Shown here: positions 31,890-41,612 of the stretch, piece by piece
Layout: the number at the start of each line of letters is the position of its first letter
Numbering within the stretch: position 1 is the first letter of the stretch
Source: an uncultured Lachnospiraceae bacterium
GTDB lineage: Bacteria > Bacillota > Clostridia > Lachnospirales > Lachnospiraceae
Assembly (NCBI GenBank): GCA_949840805.1
Contig: CATKXR010000035.1
Location: 1 to 49,090, forward strand
Reading direction: 5' to 3'
Length of the DNA stretch: 49,090 nt
Program-made: the position numbers and the translations under genes
The notes under the pieces: model-generated
Told to the model about the DNA's origin: nothing
Seen by the model: the letters and a program-made list of their open reading frames with translations, nothing else
Databases searched by the model: none

Positions 31890-33785
31890 GTGAAAAAAAT
31901 ACTGGATCGGATCTCCGCCCGGATCGAGGAGGCGTTTGAGGCCTGCGGCTATGAGAGGCGTTACGGAAAGGCAGTGCTCTCCAACCGTCCGGATTTGTGT
32001 GAATATCAATGTAACGGCGCCATGGCTGCGGCCAAGGCATACAAGAAAAAACCAATTGAGATTGCCAATGAGGTGGCGGCTTTCCTGTCCGGTTCGGAAA
32101 AGGAAAAATCCGTCATGTTTTCGGAGATAAACGCGGTGATGCCGGGGTTTATCAACCTGCGTCTGGACGGCGGATTTCTGGCTGATTATCTGAACGGGAT
32201 GCAGAGGGAGGAAAACTTAGGGCTTGAAAAGCCGGGCCACAAAGAGACAGTGATCGTGGACTACGGCGGCGCCAACGTGGCAAAGCCGCTTCATGTGGGT
32301 CATCTGCGCTCCGCGGTGATCGGCGAGTGTATCCGGCGGATGGGAGTGTTTTTAGGCTATCATGTGATCGGAGACGTACACCTGGGCGATTGGGGCCTGC
32401 AGATGGGCCTGATTATTGAAGAGCTGAAAAACAGGCAGCCGGATCTGGTGTATTTTGATGAAGCGTACAAGGGAGATTATCCCAAGGAAGCGCCTTTTAC
32501 AATCGAAGAACTGGAGGATATTTATCCTTGTGCCAGCGTTCGGTCAAAGGAGGACGAGGCATTTAAAGAGCGCGCTCAGGCGGCTACTCTGCGGCTGCAG
32601 GGAGGATATGCCCCCTATGTGGCTATCTGGAAGCATATTATGAGAATATCCCTGGAGGATCTGAAGAAAAATTACGGAAATTTGGACATTCGTTTCGACC
32701 TGTGGAAGGGAGAAAGCGACGCGGGGCCTTATATTCCATGGCTGATAAAGGATCTTAAGGAAAAGGGCCTGGCCAGGGAAAGCCAGGGGGCCCTGGTGGT
32801 GGATATTGCCCAGGATACAGATTCCAAGGAGCTTCCTCCTTGTATCGTGCAGAAGTCGGACGGGGCGGCCCTCTATGCCACCACGGATCTGGGGACGATT
32901 TTGGAGAGGGAGAAGCTGTATCGGCCGGACCGTTATATCTATATTGCCGATAAGCGGCAGGAGCTTCATTATACCCAGTTGTTCAGGGTGGCAAAAAAGG
33001 CCGGGTATGTAAAAGAGGACACGCCTATGGACTACATCGGTTTCGGCACTATGAACGGAAAGGACGGAAAGCCCTTTAAGACCAGGGACGGCGGCGTCAT
33101 GCGGCTGGAGCATCTGATTGCAGACATTGAGGAGGCGGTCTACGGCCGGATACAGGAAAACCGGGGCGTGCAGGGAGAGAAGGAAGCCATCAAAGAGGCC
33201 GGTCCCCTGACGGCGTCTGAGGAAAGGCCGGAAGAGAGCGTGCCGGGAGATTCGGAGGAATCCGTAAAAGCCGGGATGGAAATGTCTGAGGAGGAAGCAA
33301 GGAAAACCGCAAAGGTAATCGGGCTGTCCGCTTTAAAATACGGAGATCTTTCCAACCAGGCAGCCAAAGATTATGTGTTCGACATGGAGAGGTTTACTTC
33401 CTTTACAGGCAATACAGGGCCTTATATCCTGTATACGATCGTGAGGATAAAATCGATCCTTAAAAATTACCAGGAGACAGGAAGAAAAGAGGAAGACGCC
33501 CGGATTCTCCCGGACGAGGGGGCTTCGGAGCGGGAGCTGATGCTGGAGCTGACCAGGTATAACGATGCGATGGAAACATCATTTGAGGAGCTGGCCCCTC
33601 ACAAGCTCTGCCAGTATGTATACGGCCTGGCCAATGCCTTCAATGGGTTTTACAGGGACAATAAGATTCTCGCCCAGGAAGACAAAAAGAGGCAGGCAGG
33701 ATGGATTCGGCTGATCACTCTGACAAGAGATGTGCTTTTGGCAGGGATTTATGTGCTGGGCTTTGACGCGCCGGAGCGAATGTGA
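31890..33785 (+). CDS. argS: arginyl-tRNA synthetase
   Basis: Charges tRNA-Arg. The 631-residue class I synthetase has the HIGH motif KPLHVGHLRSAVIGE (about residues 132-146), a degenerate KMSKS region PFKTRDGGVMRLEHL as usual for ArgRS, and the C-terminal DALR helical domain (PHKLCQYVYGLANAFNGFYR). A Glu/Ser/Gly/Pro-rich segment of about 45 residues (about 422-467) sits between YGRIQENRG and EEEARKTAKVIGLSALKYG and looks like an insertion. GTG start follows AAAAGGGAG. Confidence 0.96.
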   Translation: MKKILDRISARIEEAFEACGYERRYGKAVLSNRPDLCEYQCNGAMAAAKAYKKKPIEIANEVAAFLSGSEKEKSVMFSEINAVMPGFINLRLDGGFLADYLNGMQREENLGLEKPGHKETVIVDYGGANVAKPLHVGHLRSAVIGECIRRMGVFLGYHVIGDVHLGDWGLQMGLIIEELKNRQPDLVYFDEAYKGDYPKEAPFTIEELEDIYPCASVRSKEDEAFKERAQAATLRLQGGYAPYVAIWKHIMRISLEDLKKNYGNLDIRFDLWKGESDAGPYIPWLIKDLKEKGLARESQGALVVDIAQDTDSKELPPCIVQKSDGAALYATTDLGTILEREKLYRPDRYIYIADKRQELHYTQLFRVAKKAGYVKEDTPMDYIGFGTMNGKDGKPFKTRDGGVMRLEHLIADIEEAVYGRIQENRGVQGEKEAIKEAGPLTASEERPEESVPGDSEESVKAGMEMSEEEARKTAKVIGLSALKYGDLSNQAAKDYVFDMERFTSFTGNTGPYILYTIVRIKSILKNYQETGRKEEDARILPDEGASERELMLELTRYNDAMETSFEELAPHKLCQYVYGLANAFNGFYRDNKILAQEDKKRQAGWIRLITLTRDVLLAGIYVLGFDAPERM

Positions 33786-33790
33786 GCTTT

Positions 33791-33838
33791 TGGTTCATCG
33801 TTTACCGGGCGCTGATGCACCCGGGCCTCGGTGAACCA
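33791..33838. repeat. hairpin after argS
   Basis: TGGTTCATCG (33791-33800) pairs with CGGTGAACCA (33829-33838) with one G-U; inside, CCGGG (33805-33809) pairs with CCCGG (33820-33824). No T-run follows directly, so terminator function is uncertain. Confidence 0.55.
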
Positions 33839-33900
33839 TAATGCTTTTACCGCCAGATGACCGGACAGACCACCAGAAAGGCTGAGAAAGGAGTTTTATC

Positions 33901-35847
33901 ATGGCATTATACGATTATAGCGGTGCGCTGCGCCAGGGGCGGAAGCGGTATCAGGAGGCAGTCTCTAAGGGGCAGTATCCGTATTTGCCGGTATTGGATG
34001 ACATTCTGTCCAACACGGAGATTGTGTCAGAGGTGAATCTTGGAATTATTGACATTCCTTTAGACCGGGTCGTGGGAACGAAGACCCAGGGCAGGACCCA
34101 GGCGTTTGCCAGTAATTTTATGCCCCTTTTGGGAGAAAAATCGGAGTTCGGGGCCAAGTGGGGGTATCTCTATGACCATCAGATTGAGGAGGGAATTCAT
34201 GATCCGATTTTTGCTTATGAGTTCATGAACCGTTATTATGTCCAGGAGGGCAACAAGCGGGTCAGCGTGCTGAAATATCTCCGCGCTTACAGCATTTCTG
34301 CTTCCGTGATCCGCCTGATTCCCAAAAGAAGCGATAATTATGATACAAAGCTGTATTATGAATTTCTCGATTTTTACCAGGTATCCTTTAACTGCGATGT
34401 ATGGCTCAGCCGGGAGGGAAGCTATAAGCGTCTTTTGGAAGCCATGGGAAAGAAGCCGGAAGAGGTCTGGACGGAGGATGAGAGGCAGTATTTTAAGGCA
34501 GCCCATGACCGGTTCTCCAAAGTGTTCTACAATATCCGGACAGAGGATATGGAGATGACGGCTTCGGATGCCTTTTTGAAGTATGTGGAATTTTTCAGTT
34601 ATGATGTGGCAAAGGAGCGGACCGCCGACCAGATGAAAAAGGATCTGGTCAGAATATGGGACGAACTTCTTTTAACTTCCCGGGGCAGCGAGATCGCCCT
34701 GGTGGAAAAGCCGGAGGTGAAGGAGGCGTCTTCCCCCAAGCTTTTAAACTGGCTGCTTCCGGGGAGCGCCATTGAACCGGAGATGCTCAAGCCGGCGTTT
34801 ATCTATCCGAAGGGAAAAGAGGTGTCAAGCTGGGTCTATGCCCATGAGCTGGGCAGGATGTACCTGGAACAGCATTTTAAAGGGAAAATGCATACCAGGG
34901 CTTTTGAGGATGCAGGGACGGAAGAGGAGGTTTTAAGGGCAGTCGACCAGGCTGTGGAGGAAGGGTGCAATGTGATCTTCACCGTGGCGCCCCAGATGGC
35001 GGCCACAAGCGTAAAGGCGGCCATCAAATATCCGAAGCTCCGGATTTTCAACTGCTCGGTGAACATGTCCTATTCCTCCATCCGGACGTATTACGCGCGG
35101 ATGTATGAATCCAAGTTTCTCATGGGCGCCCTGGCAGCGGCCATGAGCGAGCAGGAAAAGCTGGGGTATATCGCGGATTATCCGATTTACGGCATGATGT
35201 CCAACATCAACGCCTTTGCCATGGGGGCGAAGATGATCAATCCCAGGGCCAAAATATATCTGAAATGGTCCGGCTTAAAGGAACACCACTGCCGCCAGGA
35301 ATTGGAACAGGAGGGGATAACCCACATATCGGGCGAGGATCTTTCCGCCCCCAGCAAGGCGTCCCGGGAGTATGGCCTGTACTGTAAAGCACCTGACGGG
35401 ACGGTGGAGAATCTCGCCACGGCTTTGACCAACTGGGGAAAATTCTATGAGCAGATTGTCAGCCAGATCTGCCGGGGAGACCAGGAGGACAGGAGTTTAA
35501 AAGGAAAGAAAGCCATCAACTACTGGTGGGGCATGTCTGCCGACGTGATTGACGTGATCTGCTCAAAGGATCTTCCTTCCAGCACCCAGAAGCTGATTGA
35601 TTTCCTGAAATGGTCCATCTGCTGCGGTTCTTTCCGCACTTTCGAGGGAAAGATCTATGCCCAGAAAGGGCAGATCGTGGGAGAGGAGGGGCGCTGCCTG
35701 ACACCGGAGGAGATCATCCGCATGGGGTGGCTGTGCGAGAATGTGGTGGGGCATATCCCAGCCATAGAGCTGTTCAAGCCGGAAGCCCAGGCCATGATCC
35801 GTTTTAACGGGGTAAAGGAGACAGGAACAGAAGGAGAAAAAGGGTGA
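33901..35847 (+). CDS. cytosolic BMP-like ligand-binding protein with ParB/Srx-like N-terminal domain
   Basis: A 648-residue protein with no signal peptide or membrane segment. Residues about 45-145 resemble the ParB/sulfiredoxin fold (VNLGIIDIPLDRVVGTKTQG and YYVQEGNKRVSVLKYL). Residues about 290-630 resemble basic membrane proteins (PF02608), periplasmic-type nucleoside-binding domains (GCNVIFTVAPQMAATSVKAA, KLGYIADYPIYGM). The two are joined by a helical, charged region. Without a signal peptide the binding domain must face the cytoplasm, so a sensor role is more likely than transport. The phosphoesterase gene overlaps its stop by four bases. ATG follows AAAGGAG. Domain assignments are by eye. 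Confidence 0.72.
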   Translation: MALYDYSGALRQGRKRYQEAVSKGQYPYLPVLDDILSNTEIVSEVNLGIIDIPLDRVVGTKTQGRTQAFASNFMPLLGEKSEFGAKWGYLYDHQIEEGIHDPIFAYEFMNRYYVQEGNKRVSVLKYLRAYSISASVIRLIPKRSDNYDTKLYYEFLDFYQVSFNCDVWLSREGSYKRLLEAMGKKPEEVWTEDERQYFKAAHDRFSKVFYNIRTEDMEMTASDAFLKYVEFFSYDVAKERTADQMKKDLVRIWDELLLTSRGSEIALVEKPEVKEASSPKLLNWLLPGSAIEPEMLKPAFIYPKGKEVSSWVYAHELGRMYLEQHFKGKMHTRAFEDAGTEEEVLRAVDQAVEEGCNVIFTVAPQMAATSVKAAIKYPKLRIFNCSVNMSYSSIRTYYARMYESKFLMGALAAAMSEQEKLGYIADYPIYGMMSNINAFAMGAKMINPRAKIYLKWSGLKEHHCRQELEQEGITHISGEDLSAPSKASREYGLYCKAPDGTVENLATALTNWGKFYEQIVSQICRGDQEDRSLKGKKAINYWWGMSADVIDVICSKDLPSSTQKLIDFLKWSICCGSFRTFEGKIYAQKGQIVGEEGRCLTPEEIIRMGWLCENVVGHIPAIELFKPEAQAMIRFNGVKETGTEGEKG

Positions 35848-36449
35848 AGATTCTTGTACTGGCAGACTGTGAGTCCAAGTCATTGTATGAATATTTTACA
35901 CCGGAAAAGATCGAAGGGGTGGAGCTGATCCTGGCATGCGGAGATTTAAAACAAAGTTATCTCGATTTTTTCGCCAGCATGTCCAAGGCGCCGGTGTTGT
36001 TTGTAATGGGGAATCATGATAAACCGTGTGGAAAAGATGGTTACGGCGGATGCGTCTGCATAGAAGACCAGATTTTTGTTTACCGGGGGATACGGATTCT
36101 AGGCCTGGGCGGCTCCATGCGCTACCAGCCCGAGGCAGAAAACCAATATACGGAGCGGGAAATGCGCCGGAGGATCCGCCGGCTCTGGTGGAAGCTGAAA
36201 TGGAACCGGGGGTTCGATATCCTGGTTTCCCATGCCCCGGCGGCGGGGGTCAACGACATGGAAGACCTGCCCCACCGTGGCTTTGCCTGCTTCGGCGACC
36301 TCCTCGCCCGCTATCGGCCCAAATTTTTCGTCCACGGCCACGTCCACGCCAATTACGGAACCGAATTCAAACGCATAAGCCAGGTTGAAGGGACTACGGT
36401 GGTAAACGCATATGATTACTACATCCTTGACTATCCAGAAAATCCATAA
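35844..36449 (+). CDS. metallophosphoesterase
   Basis: A 201-residue calcineurin-like phosphoesterase. Metal motifs are ILACGDLK, VMGNHDKP, SHAPAAG and HGHVHANYG. The first motif reads LADCES, without the usual D-x-H His. The GTG start overlaps the stop of the preceding gene (GTGA), so the two are translationally coupled. A nucleotide or cyclic-nucleotide substrate would fit the nucleoside-binding neighbour, but that is inference. A different product extends after NYGTEFKR in the usual beta-strand ending. Confidence 0.85.
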   Translation: MKILVLADCESKSLYEYFTPEKIEGVELILACGDLKQSYLDFFASMSKAPVLFVMGNHDKPCGKDGYGGCVCIEDQIFVYRGIRILGLGGSMRYQPEAENQYTEREMRRRIRRLWWKLKWNRGFDILVSHAPAAGVNDMEDLPHRGFACFGDLLARYRPKFFVHGHVHANYGTEFKRISQVEGTTVVNAYDYYILDYPENP

Positions 36450-36555
36450 CCCCATATTGGCATGCCAATACCCCAAACATCCCACTAACCCAATCCACAT
36501 GACAGACAAAACCGCCAGAAATCAAGAAAGGGGACGACACCAGTTCACCAGACCA

Positions 36556-36717
36556 GCCAATAACGTAGCCTGAGCTGTTGCCCGTCCCCTGGGAAACCCT
36601 GGAAGAACGTCGGCGCTTAATGAGCTGAGATGCTCTTCTCAGCGAATTTAGCGTCCGCTACGTTCTTCCCGGAGCGAGAGCGCGTTTTCCGGGGGACGGG
36701 CAACAGCTCAGGCGGAC
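36556..36717. repeat. 162-bp foldback repeat, copy 2
   Basis: Same length and layout as the copy at 172-333. Here the outer arms are GCCTGAGCTGTTGCCCGTCC and GGACGGGCAACAGCTCAGGC, and the central hairpin is GCTGAGA with TCTCAGC. Differences from copy 1 fall in matched pairs. It lies between the convergent phosphoesterase and activase genes, filling most of the 36450-36758 gap, where it could also act as a transcription stop. No T-run is present. Confidence 0.85.
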
Positions 36718-36758
36718 CCTTACAGATCAAACTCCCGAACCGTATTCTCCCAACATTT

Positions 36759-39700
36759 CTATACACACTCCAACAAATTTTTCTGCGCCGTAGCCAGCAT
36801 CAGCTTAATCCTGTTCAACTGGTTTACCTCGCTTGCCCCCGGGTCATAGTCCACGGCAATAATATTAGCGCCAGGATATTTGCGGCGCAGCTCCTTGATG
36901 ACTCCCTTGCCGACAATATGGTTGGGAAGACATCCAAACGGCTGGGCACATACGATATTATTCACGTCGCTGTGGATCAGCTCAAGCATCTCCCCTGTCA
37001 GAAACCAGCCTTCTCCGGTCTGGTTCCCCAGAGACACAAAATCTTTGGCCATGCCTGCCAGCTCATGAATCTTTGCCGGCGGGGTAAAATGGCGGCTGCC
37101 TGCCAGTTCCCGGCGGGCGGTCTTCCTGAGGAACTCCAGCATGGAGATCCCTAAGTTGCACAGCCAGGCGGAAGATTGTTTTCCTCCCAGATGTTCCGCC
37201 TTAAAGTTGCTGTTGTAAAAGCAGTAGAGCAAAAAGTCCATGAGGTCCGGCATGACAGCCTCGGCTCCCTCGCTCTCCAGAAGATCTACGATGTGGTTGT
37301 TGGCCAGGGGCGAGAATTTTACCAGGATCTCACCCACGATCCCTACCCTGGGCTTTTCTATGTTCAGCCGGGGCAGGGCGTCAAATTCCCGAATGATTCC
37401 CCGGATATTTTTCCCAAACTGAATAATATTGGAAGATCTCGTGGAAAGGCTCCGGATACAGCGGGCCTTCCATTTTTCATGCAGGGCATTGGCAGAGCCG
37501 GGTTCTCTCTCATAGGGACGGGTGGCGTATAATACCCGCATAAACACATCGCCATACACGATGGCCTGCATGGCTTTCGTGAGGAGGGCCGGGGTGATGG
37601 TAAAGCCGGGGTTGGTTTCCATGCCGTTGGCATTGACGGAGATCACCGGAACATGGGAAATGCCTGCTTTTTCCAGCGCCCGGCGGATAAAGCCGATATA
37701 GTTGGAGGCGCGGCAGCCGCCGCCGGTCTGGGACATCAATACGGCAGTGTGGTTTAAATCGTATTTGCCGGAAAGAAGCGCTTCCATCACCTGCCCGATC
37801 ACGATCAGGGAAGGGTAGCAGGCATCGTTGTTTACATACTGCAGGCCCATATCGACCGCGGAGCGGGTGTCATTTTTGAGGACTTCCATCCGGTAGCCGA
37901 AGGCCCGCATGGCAGGCTCTAAAAGCTCGAAATGGATGGGGGACATCTGGGGACACAGCAGGGTATAATCCTTTTTCATCTCCTTGGTGAATACGGTGCG
38001 TTTGTAAGAGCTGGAAACCACATGACGTTCAAAGTGCTTCTGGCTGCGCACCCGCAGGGCGGCGATCAGGGAACGTATCCGGATCCGGGCTGCCCCCAGA
38101 TTATTGACCTCATCGATCTTTAATACGGTATAGATCTTGTCAGAGCCGGTCAGGATCTCCTGGACCTGGTCCGTGGTCACGGCGTCCAGGCCGCACCCAA
38201 AGGAGTTGAGCTGCACCAGGTCAAGAAAATCGTTCTGCTTTACGACCGTGGCGGCCCGGTACAGGCGGGAGTGGTACATCCACTGGTCGGTGACGACCAA
38301 AGGCCGCTCGGCATCCGCTAAGTGGGAGACGGAATCTTCCGTCAGCACGGCAAAACCGTAGGAAGTGATCAGTTCCGGGATTCCATGGTGGATTTCCGGG
38401 TCTACATGGTATGGGCGGCCTGCCAGGACGATGCCGTTTTTCCCGTGTTCTTTCAGCCAGGCGATGGTTTCTTCTCCTTTTTTCTCCATGTCACGGCGGG
38501 ATTTTAAAAGTTCCTGCCAGCCGGCGTGGGCGGCTTTCTGGATTTCCATGGAGGAAATGTGGTATTCTTTCCCGATCTCCACGATCAGTTGTTTTGTCAG
38601 AATCTCTTCGCTGGTAAAAGCGAAGAAAGGATTCATAAAGCGGATGTGAAGGGCGGTCAGCTCTTCCACATTGTTCTTGATGTTCTCTGCATAAGAAGTG
38701 ACCATGGGACAGTTAAAATGGTTGCCTGCCTGGGGCGTCTCGTTTCTCTCATAAGGAATGCAGGGGTAAAAGATATCCCGGATTCCCTGTTTGATCAGCC
38801 AGGAAATATGTCCATGGACCAGCTTGGCCGGATAACATTCCGATTCGCTGGGAATGGATTCTATGCCCAGTTCATAGATATTTTTGGTGGACTGGGGAGA
38901 GAGCATAACGGAAAAACCCAGCTCCCGGAAAAATACGGCCCAGAAGGGGAAGTTTTCGTACATGTTCAGCACTCGGGGGATCCCGATGATGCCTCTGGGG
39001 GCAATATCAGGGGTCAGTGGTTCATAGTCAAACATCCGGTGGTATTTATAGTGGAACAGATTGGGAATCTCTTTTCTGGACTTTTCTTTTCCAAGCCCTC
39101 TTTCACAGCGGTTGCCGCTGACGTACTGCCTGCCCCCCTCGAACCGGTTGACGGTCAGGACGCAGTGGTTGGTACAGCCCTTGCAGCGGGTCATGGAAGT
39201 CTCGTACTGCAGGGAAATGATTTTTTCCAAAGGCATCATGGAGGTGCTCCGGGAAGGATCGTGGCGTTCCCTGGCAATCAGGGCCGCGCCGAAGGCGCCC
39301 ATAATCCCGGCAATGTCCGGGCGGACGGCCTCGCAGCCGGATATTTTTTCAAAGCTGCGCAGCACGGCATCGTTGTAAAAGGTGCCGCCCTGAACGACCA
39401 CATGGCTGCCAAGGTCGGAAGCATTGGTGATCTTGATCACTTTAAAGAGGGCATTTTTAATGACGGAATAGGCCAGGCCCGCAGAGATATCGGCCACGGA
39501 AGCCCCTTCTTTTTGCGCCTGCTTTACGTTGGAATTCATGAACACCGTGCAGCGTGTTCCCAGATCCGTGGGATTGGCCGCAAAAAGGGCCTCCCGGGCA
39601 AAATCCTCTACCTTATAGTTTAATGATTTGGCAAAGGTCTCGATAAAAGAGCCGCAGCCGGAGGAGCAGGCCTCGTTGAGCTGGACGCTGTCCACAGTCC

Positions 39701-41000
39701 CGTCCTTGATCTTGATGCATTTCATGTCCTGGCCGCCAATGTCCAAAATACAGTCTACTTCCGGGTCAAAAAATGCGGCGGCATAGTAGTGGGAGATGGT
39801 TTCCACCTCGCCCTCATCCAGTAAAAACGCGGATTTTAACAGGGCTTCTCCGTAGCCGGTGGAGCAGGACCAGGCAATGTTTGCCTTTTTTGGAAGCAGG
39901 GCGTGAATTTCCCTTATGGCCCGGATGGCCGTGGCAAGAGGGCTTCCGTTGTTGTTGGAATAAAAACGGTACAAAAGGCTTCCGTCTTTTCCTACCAGGG
40001 CGGCCTTGGTGGTGGTGGAGCCGGCATCGATGCCTAAGTAGCAGTCGCCTTCATAGGAGGACAGATCGGCGGTCTTTACACTGTGGCAGCCATGGCGCCG
40101 GCAGAAGGCATCGTAATCGTCCTGAGAGGCAAATAAGGGTTCCATCCGGTTGATTTCCGCGTCCATCCTGATTCCCGCGTTTAAGCGGCCTGCCATGTCT
40201 TCCAGAGAAACGGCGTTGTCTTTCGGGGCGTTCATGGCGGCTCCCGCGGCGGCAAAGAGATGGGAATGTTCCGGAGCGACCGTATGTTCTGCATCCAGGT
40301 TCAGGGTGCGGGTAAACGCGCGGCGCAGCTGGGGCAGAAAATGAAGGGGGCCTCCAAGGAAAGCCACCGTACCCCGGATGGGCTTGCCGCAGGCTAAGCC
40401 GCTGATGGTCTGGTTTACCACTGCCTGAAAGATGGAGGCGGCCAGGTCTTCCCTGGTGGCGCCTTCGTTAATGAGGGGCTGAATATCGGATTTTGCAAAA
40501 ACGCCGCATCGCGCCGCGATGGGGTAGATCATCTGATAATCTTTGGCATATTCATTAAGCCCGGCTGCATCGGTCTGCAAAAGAGAAGCCATCTGGTCGA
40601 TGAAAGAGCCGGTGCCGCCGGCACAGATCCCGTTCATCCGCTGGTCAATGCCGCCGGTAAAGTATATGATTTTGGCATCTTCGCCGCCAAGTTCAATGGC
40701 AACATCAGTCTGGGGAGCTTCCGCCTTTAAGGCAGTGGCAACGGCGACCACTTCCTGGGTAAAGGGAATATGCAGATGTTTGGAAAGAGTCAGTCCCCCG
40801 GAGCCGGTGATACAAGGGAAGACGGTGATCCGTCCTAATTGTGACGCGGCCCGGGACAATAAAAGGGCAAGCGTCTCCTGGATGTTGGCAAAATGACGCT
40901 CGTAGTCGGAAAAAACCATACGGCCATCCTGAAGGACGGCGATCTTAACAGTAGTGGAGCCAATGTCAATACCTAATGTGTAAGCATTATGTAAATTCAT
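36759..41000 (-). CDS. acyl-CoA dehydratase activase-type fusion (BadF/BcrA ATPases + HgdB-like)
   Basis: A 1,413-residue multidomain protein. Two ASKHA ATPase domains follow one another ([14 protein letters not shown] near residue 10 and [14 protein letters not shown] near residue 320), each with its Cys-bearing loop ([20 protein letters not shown]) as in 2-hydroxyacyl-CoA dehydratase activators. Next come a Cys-rich [15 protein letters not shown], a DUF2229-like region (about 680-800), and an HgdB-like C-terminal part ([19 protein letters not shown]). Such fusions are common in Clostridia but their substrates are unknown. The ATG at 41000 lies 19 bases after AAAGGAGG; an ATG at 41042 is the alternative. 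Transcribed alone. Activators normally use ATP to inject an electron into a dehydratase. Confidence 0.85.
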   Translation of the reverse strand: MNLHNAYTLGIDIGSTTVKIAVLQDGRMVFSDYERHFANIQETLALLLSRAASQLGRITVFPCITGSGGLTLSKHLHIPFTQEVVAVATALKAEAPQTDVAIELGGEDAKIIYFTGGIDQRMNGICAGGTGSFIDQMASLLQTDAAGLNEYAKDYQMIYPIAARCGVFAKSDIQPLINEGATREDLAASIFQAVVNQTISGLACGKPIRGTVAFLGGPLHFLPQLRRAFTRTLNLDAEHTVAPEHSHLFAAAGAAMNAPKDNAVSLEDMAGRLNAGIRMDAEINRMEPLFASQDDYDAFCRRHGCHSVKTADLSSYEGDCYLGIDAGSTTTKAALVGKDGSLLYRFYSNNNGSPLATAIRAIREIHALLPKKANIAWSCSTGYGEALLKSAFLLDEGEVETISHYYAAAFFDPEVDCILDIGGQDMKCIKIKDGTVDSVQLNEACSSGCGSFIETFAKSLNYKVEDFAREALFAANPTDLGTRCTVFMNSNVKQAQKEGASVADISAGLAYSVIKNALFKVIKITNASDLGSHVVVQGGTFYNDAVLRSFEKISGCEAVRPDIAGIMGAFGAALIARERHDPSRSTSMMPLEKIISLQYETSMTRCKGCTNHCVLTVNRFEGGRQYVSGNRCERGLGKEKSRKEIPNLFHYKYHRMFDYEPLTPDIAPRGIIGIPRVLNMYENFPFWAVFFRELGFSVMLSPQSTKNIYELGIESIPSESECYPAKLVHGHISWLIKQGIRDIFYPCIPYERNETPQAGNHFNCPMVTSYAENIKNNVEELTALHIRFMNPFFAFTSEEILTKQLIVEIGKEYHISSMEIQKAAHAGWQELLKSRRDMEKKGEETIAWLKEHGKNGIVLAGRPYHVDPEIHHGIPELITSYGFAVLTEDSVSHLADAERPLVVTDQWMYHSRLYRAATVVKQNDFLDLVQLNSFGCGLDAVTTDQVQEILTGSDKIYTVLKIDEVNNLGAARIRIRSLIAALRVRSQKHFERHVVSSSYKRTVFTKEMKKDYTLLCPQMSPIHFELLEPAMRAFGYRMEVLKNDTRSAVDMGLQYVNNDACYPSLIVIGQVMEALLSGKYDLNHTAVLMSQTGGGCRASNYIGFIRRALEKAGISHVPVISVNANGMETNPGFTITPALLTKAMQAIVYGDVFMRVLYATRPYEREPGSANALHEKWKARCIRSLSTRSSNIIQFGKNIRGIIREFDALPRLNIEKPRVGIVGEILVKFSPLANNHIVDLLESEGAEAVMPDLMDFLLYCFYNSNFKAEHLGGKQSSAWLCNLGISMLEFLRKTARRELAGSRHFTPPAKIHELAGMAKDFVSLGNQTGEGWFLTGEMLELIHSDVNNIVCAQPFGCLPNHIVGKGVIKELRRKYPGANIIAVDYDPGASEVNQLNRIKLMLATAQKNLLECV

Positions 41001-41071
41001 ATGTGCGGGGAATCCCTTGCCTCCTTTATCTTTGTGTTTCATTATTGAGTGATTTGGTTTACATATATAAC

Positions 41072-41100
41072 TTTATACAAATACCATATGAAGAATGCAA
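41072..41100 (-). promoter_or_regulatory. candidate promoter of the activase gene
   Basis: On the minus strand TTGCAT (41100-41095) and TATAAA (41077-41072) are 17 bases apart, 71 bases before the ATG at 41000. Confidence 0.5.
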
Positions 41101-41181
41101 CGATACTTTAACACAAAACGTCATTGAAAACAATTTCTTTGGACGTAAAAAAAGGGTTAAGAATTTTTACCTCTAATATAT

Positions 41182-41210
41182 TTGACAAACTGACGGGCAG
41201 AAATTATAAT
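41182..41210 (+). promoter_or_regulatory. consensus promoter upstream of the corA-like gene
   Basis: TTGACA (41182-41187) and TATAAT (41205-41210), both perfect with a 17-base spacer. It lies about 400 bases before the transporter start, so the transcript has a long leader that includes the small ORF at 41267. Confidence 0.85.
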
Positions 41211-41266
41211 GTGGTTTGTAGGAATATTTTCCTATTATATATTTTGGAAAAAAGGAGGCGGCAGTA

Positions 41267-41392
41267 ATGGATGGTGGTTCGGCATACCACATAGACACCG
41301 ATGATGTACGAAGGCGGAAGCCTGCACTGTTGTTTCCGGGAATCAGGCGCGGCGTCCTAAAAGGAAGGGTTCTTTGGCCCGTAAGAAGGTAA
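41267..41392 (+). CDS. possible 41-residue leader peptide or small protein
   Basis: AAAGGAGG lies 8 bases before the ATG, and a perfect promoter lies 57 bases further up, so translation is plausible. The product starts MDGGSAYHIDTDDVRRRKP and ends GRVLWPVRR: an acidic patch, then a basic Arg/Lys-rich part. No known family. It precedes a CorA-type magnesium transporter gene; short leader ORFs control corA and mgtA in Salmonella, so a similar role is possible. The 220 bases after it show no clear terminator, only a palindrome at 41496-41511. Confidence 0.45.
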   Translation: MDGGSAYHIDTDDVRRRKPALLFPGIRRGVLKGRVLWPVRR

Positions 41393-41495
41393 AGGGGCGC
41401 AAAGGCATTTCAGGATGCATATTTTTCTGGCTTTTCCTGGCTTTTCGGGGTGCAGTGCGGGTTTTCACTGCCTGAGCTGACCAGTGTATTCAAAT

Positions 41496-41511
41496 GATAC
41501 CCATGGGCATA
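41496..41511. repeat. palindrome GATACCCATGGGCATA
   Basis: Fits the 16-bp palindromic motif seen at 31142, 31839, 16916 and 44997, with AT instead of GC at the centre. It is followed by CTTGCC and preceded by CAAATGAT, both words that occur in the 48-bp repeat. It lies about 100 bases before the corA-like start. Confidence 0.45.
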
Positions 41512-41612
41512 CTTGCCTGCCGGATGGCAGTGTCTTTTTGCGGAAGGCGAAGACGGGAGCGGCAGATCATTTTGCCTGGGGGTATATGTGCCGGGGAAAG
41601 GAGAGAAAAGCT

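Noticed and set aside
38526..39623. 365-codon + strand ORF opposite the activase gene
   Set aside because: Lies wholly antisense to a strongly supported coding sequence with recognisable domains; GC-rich coding DNA often leaves long open antisense frames.
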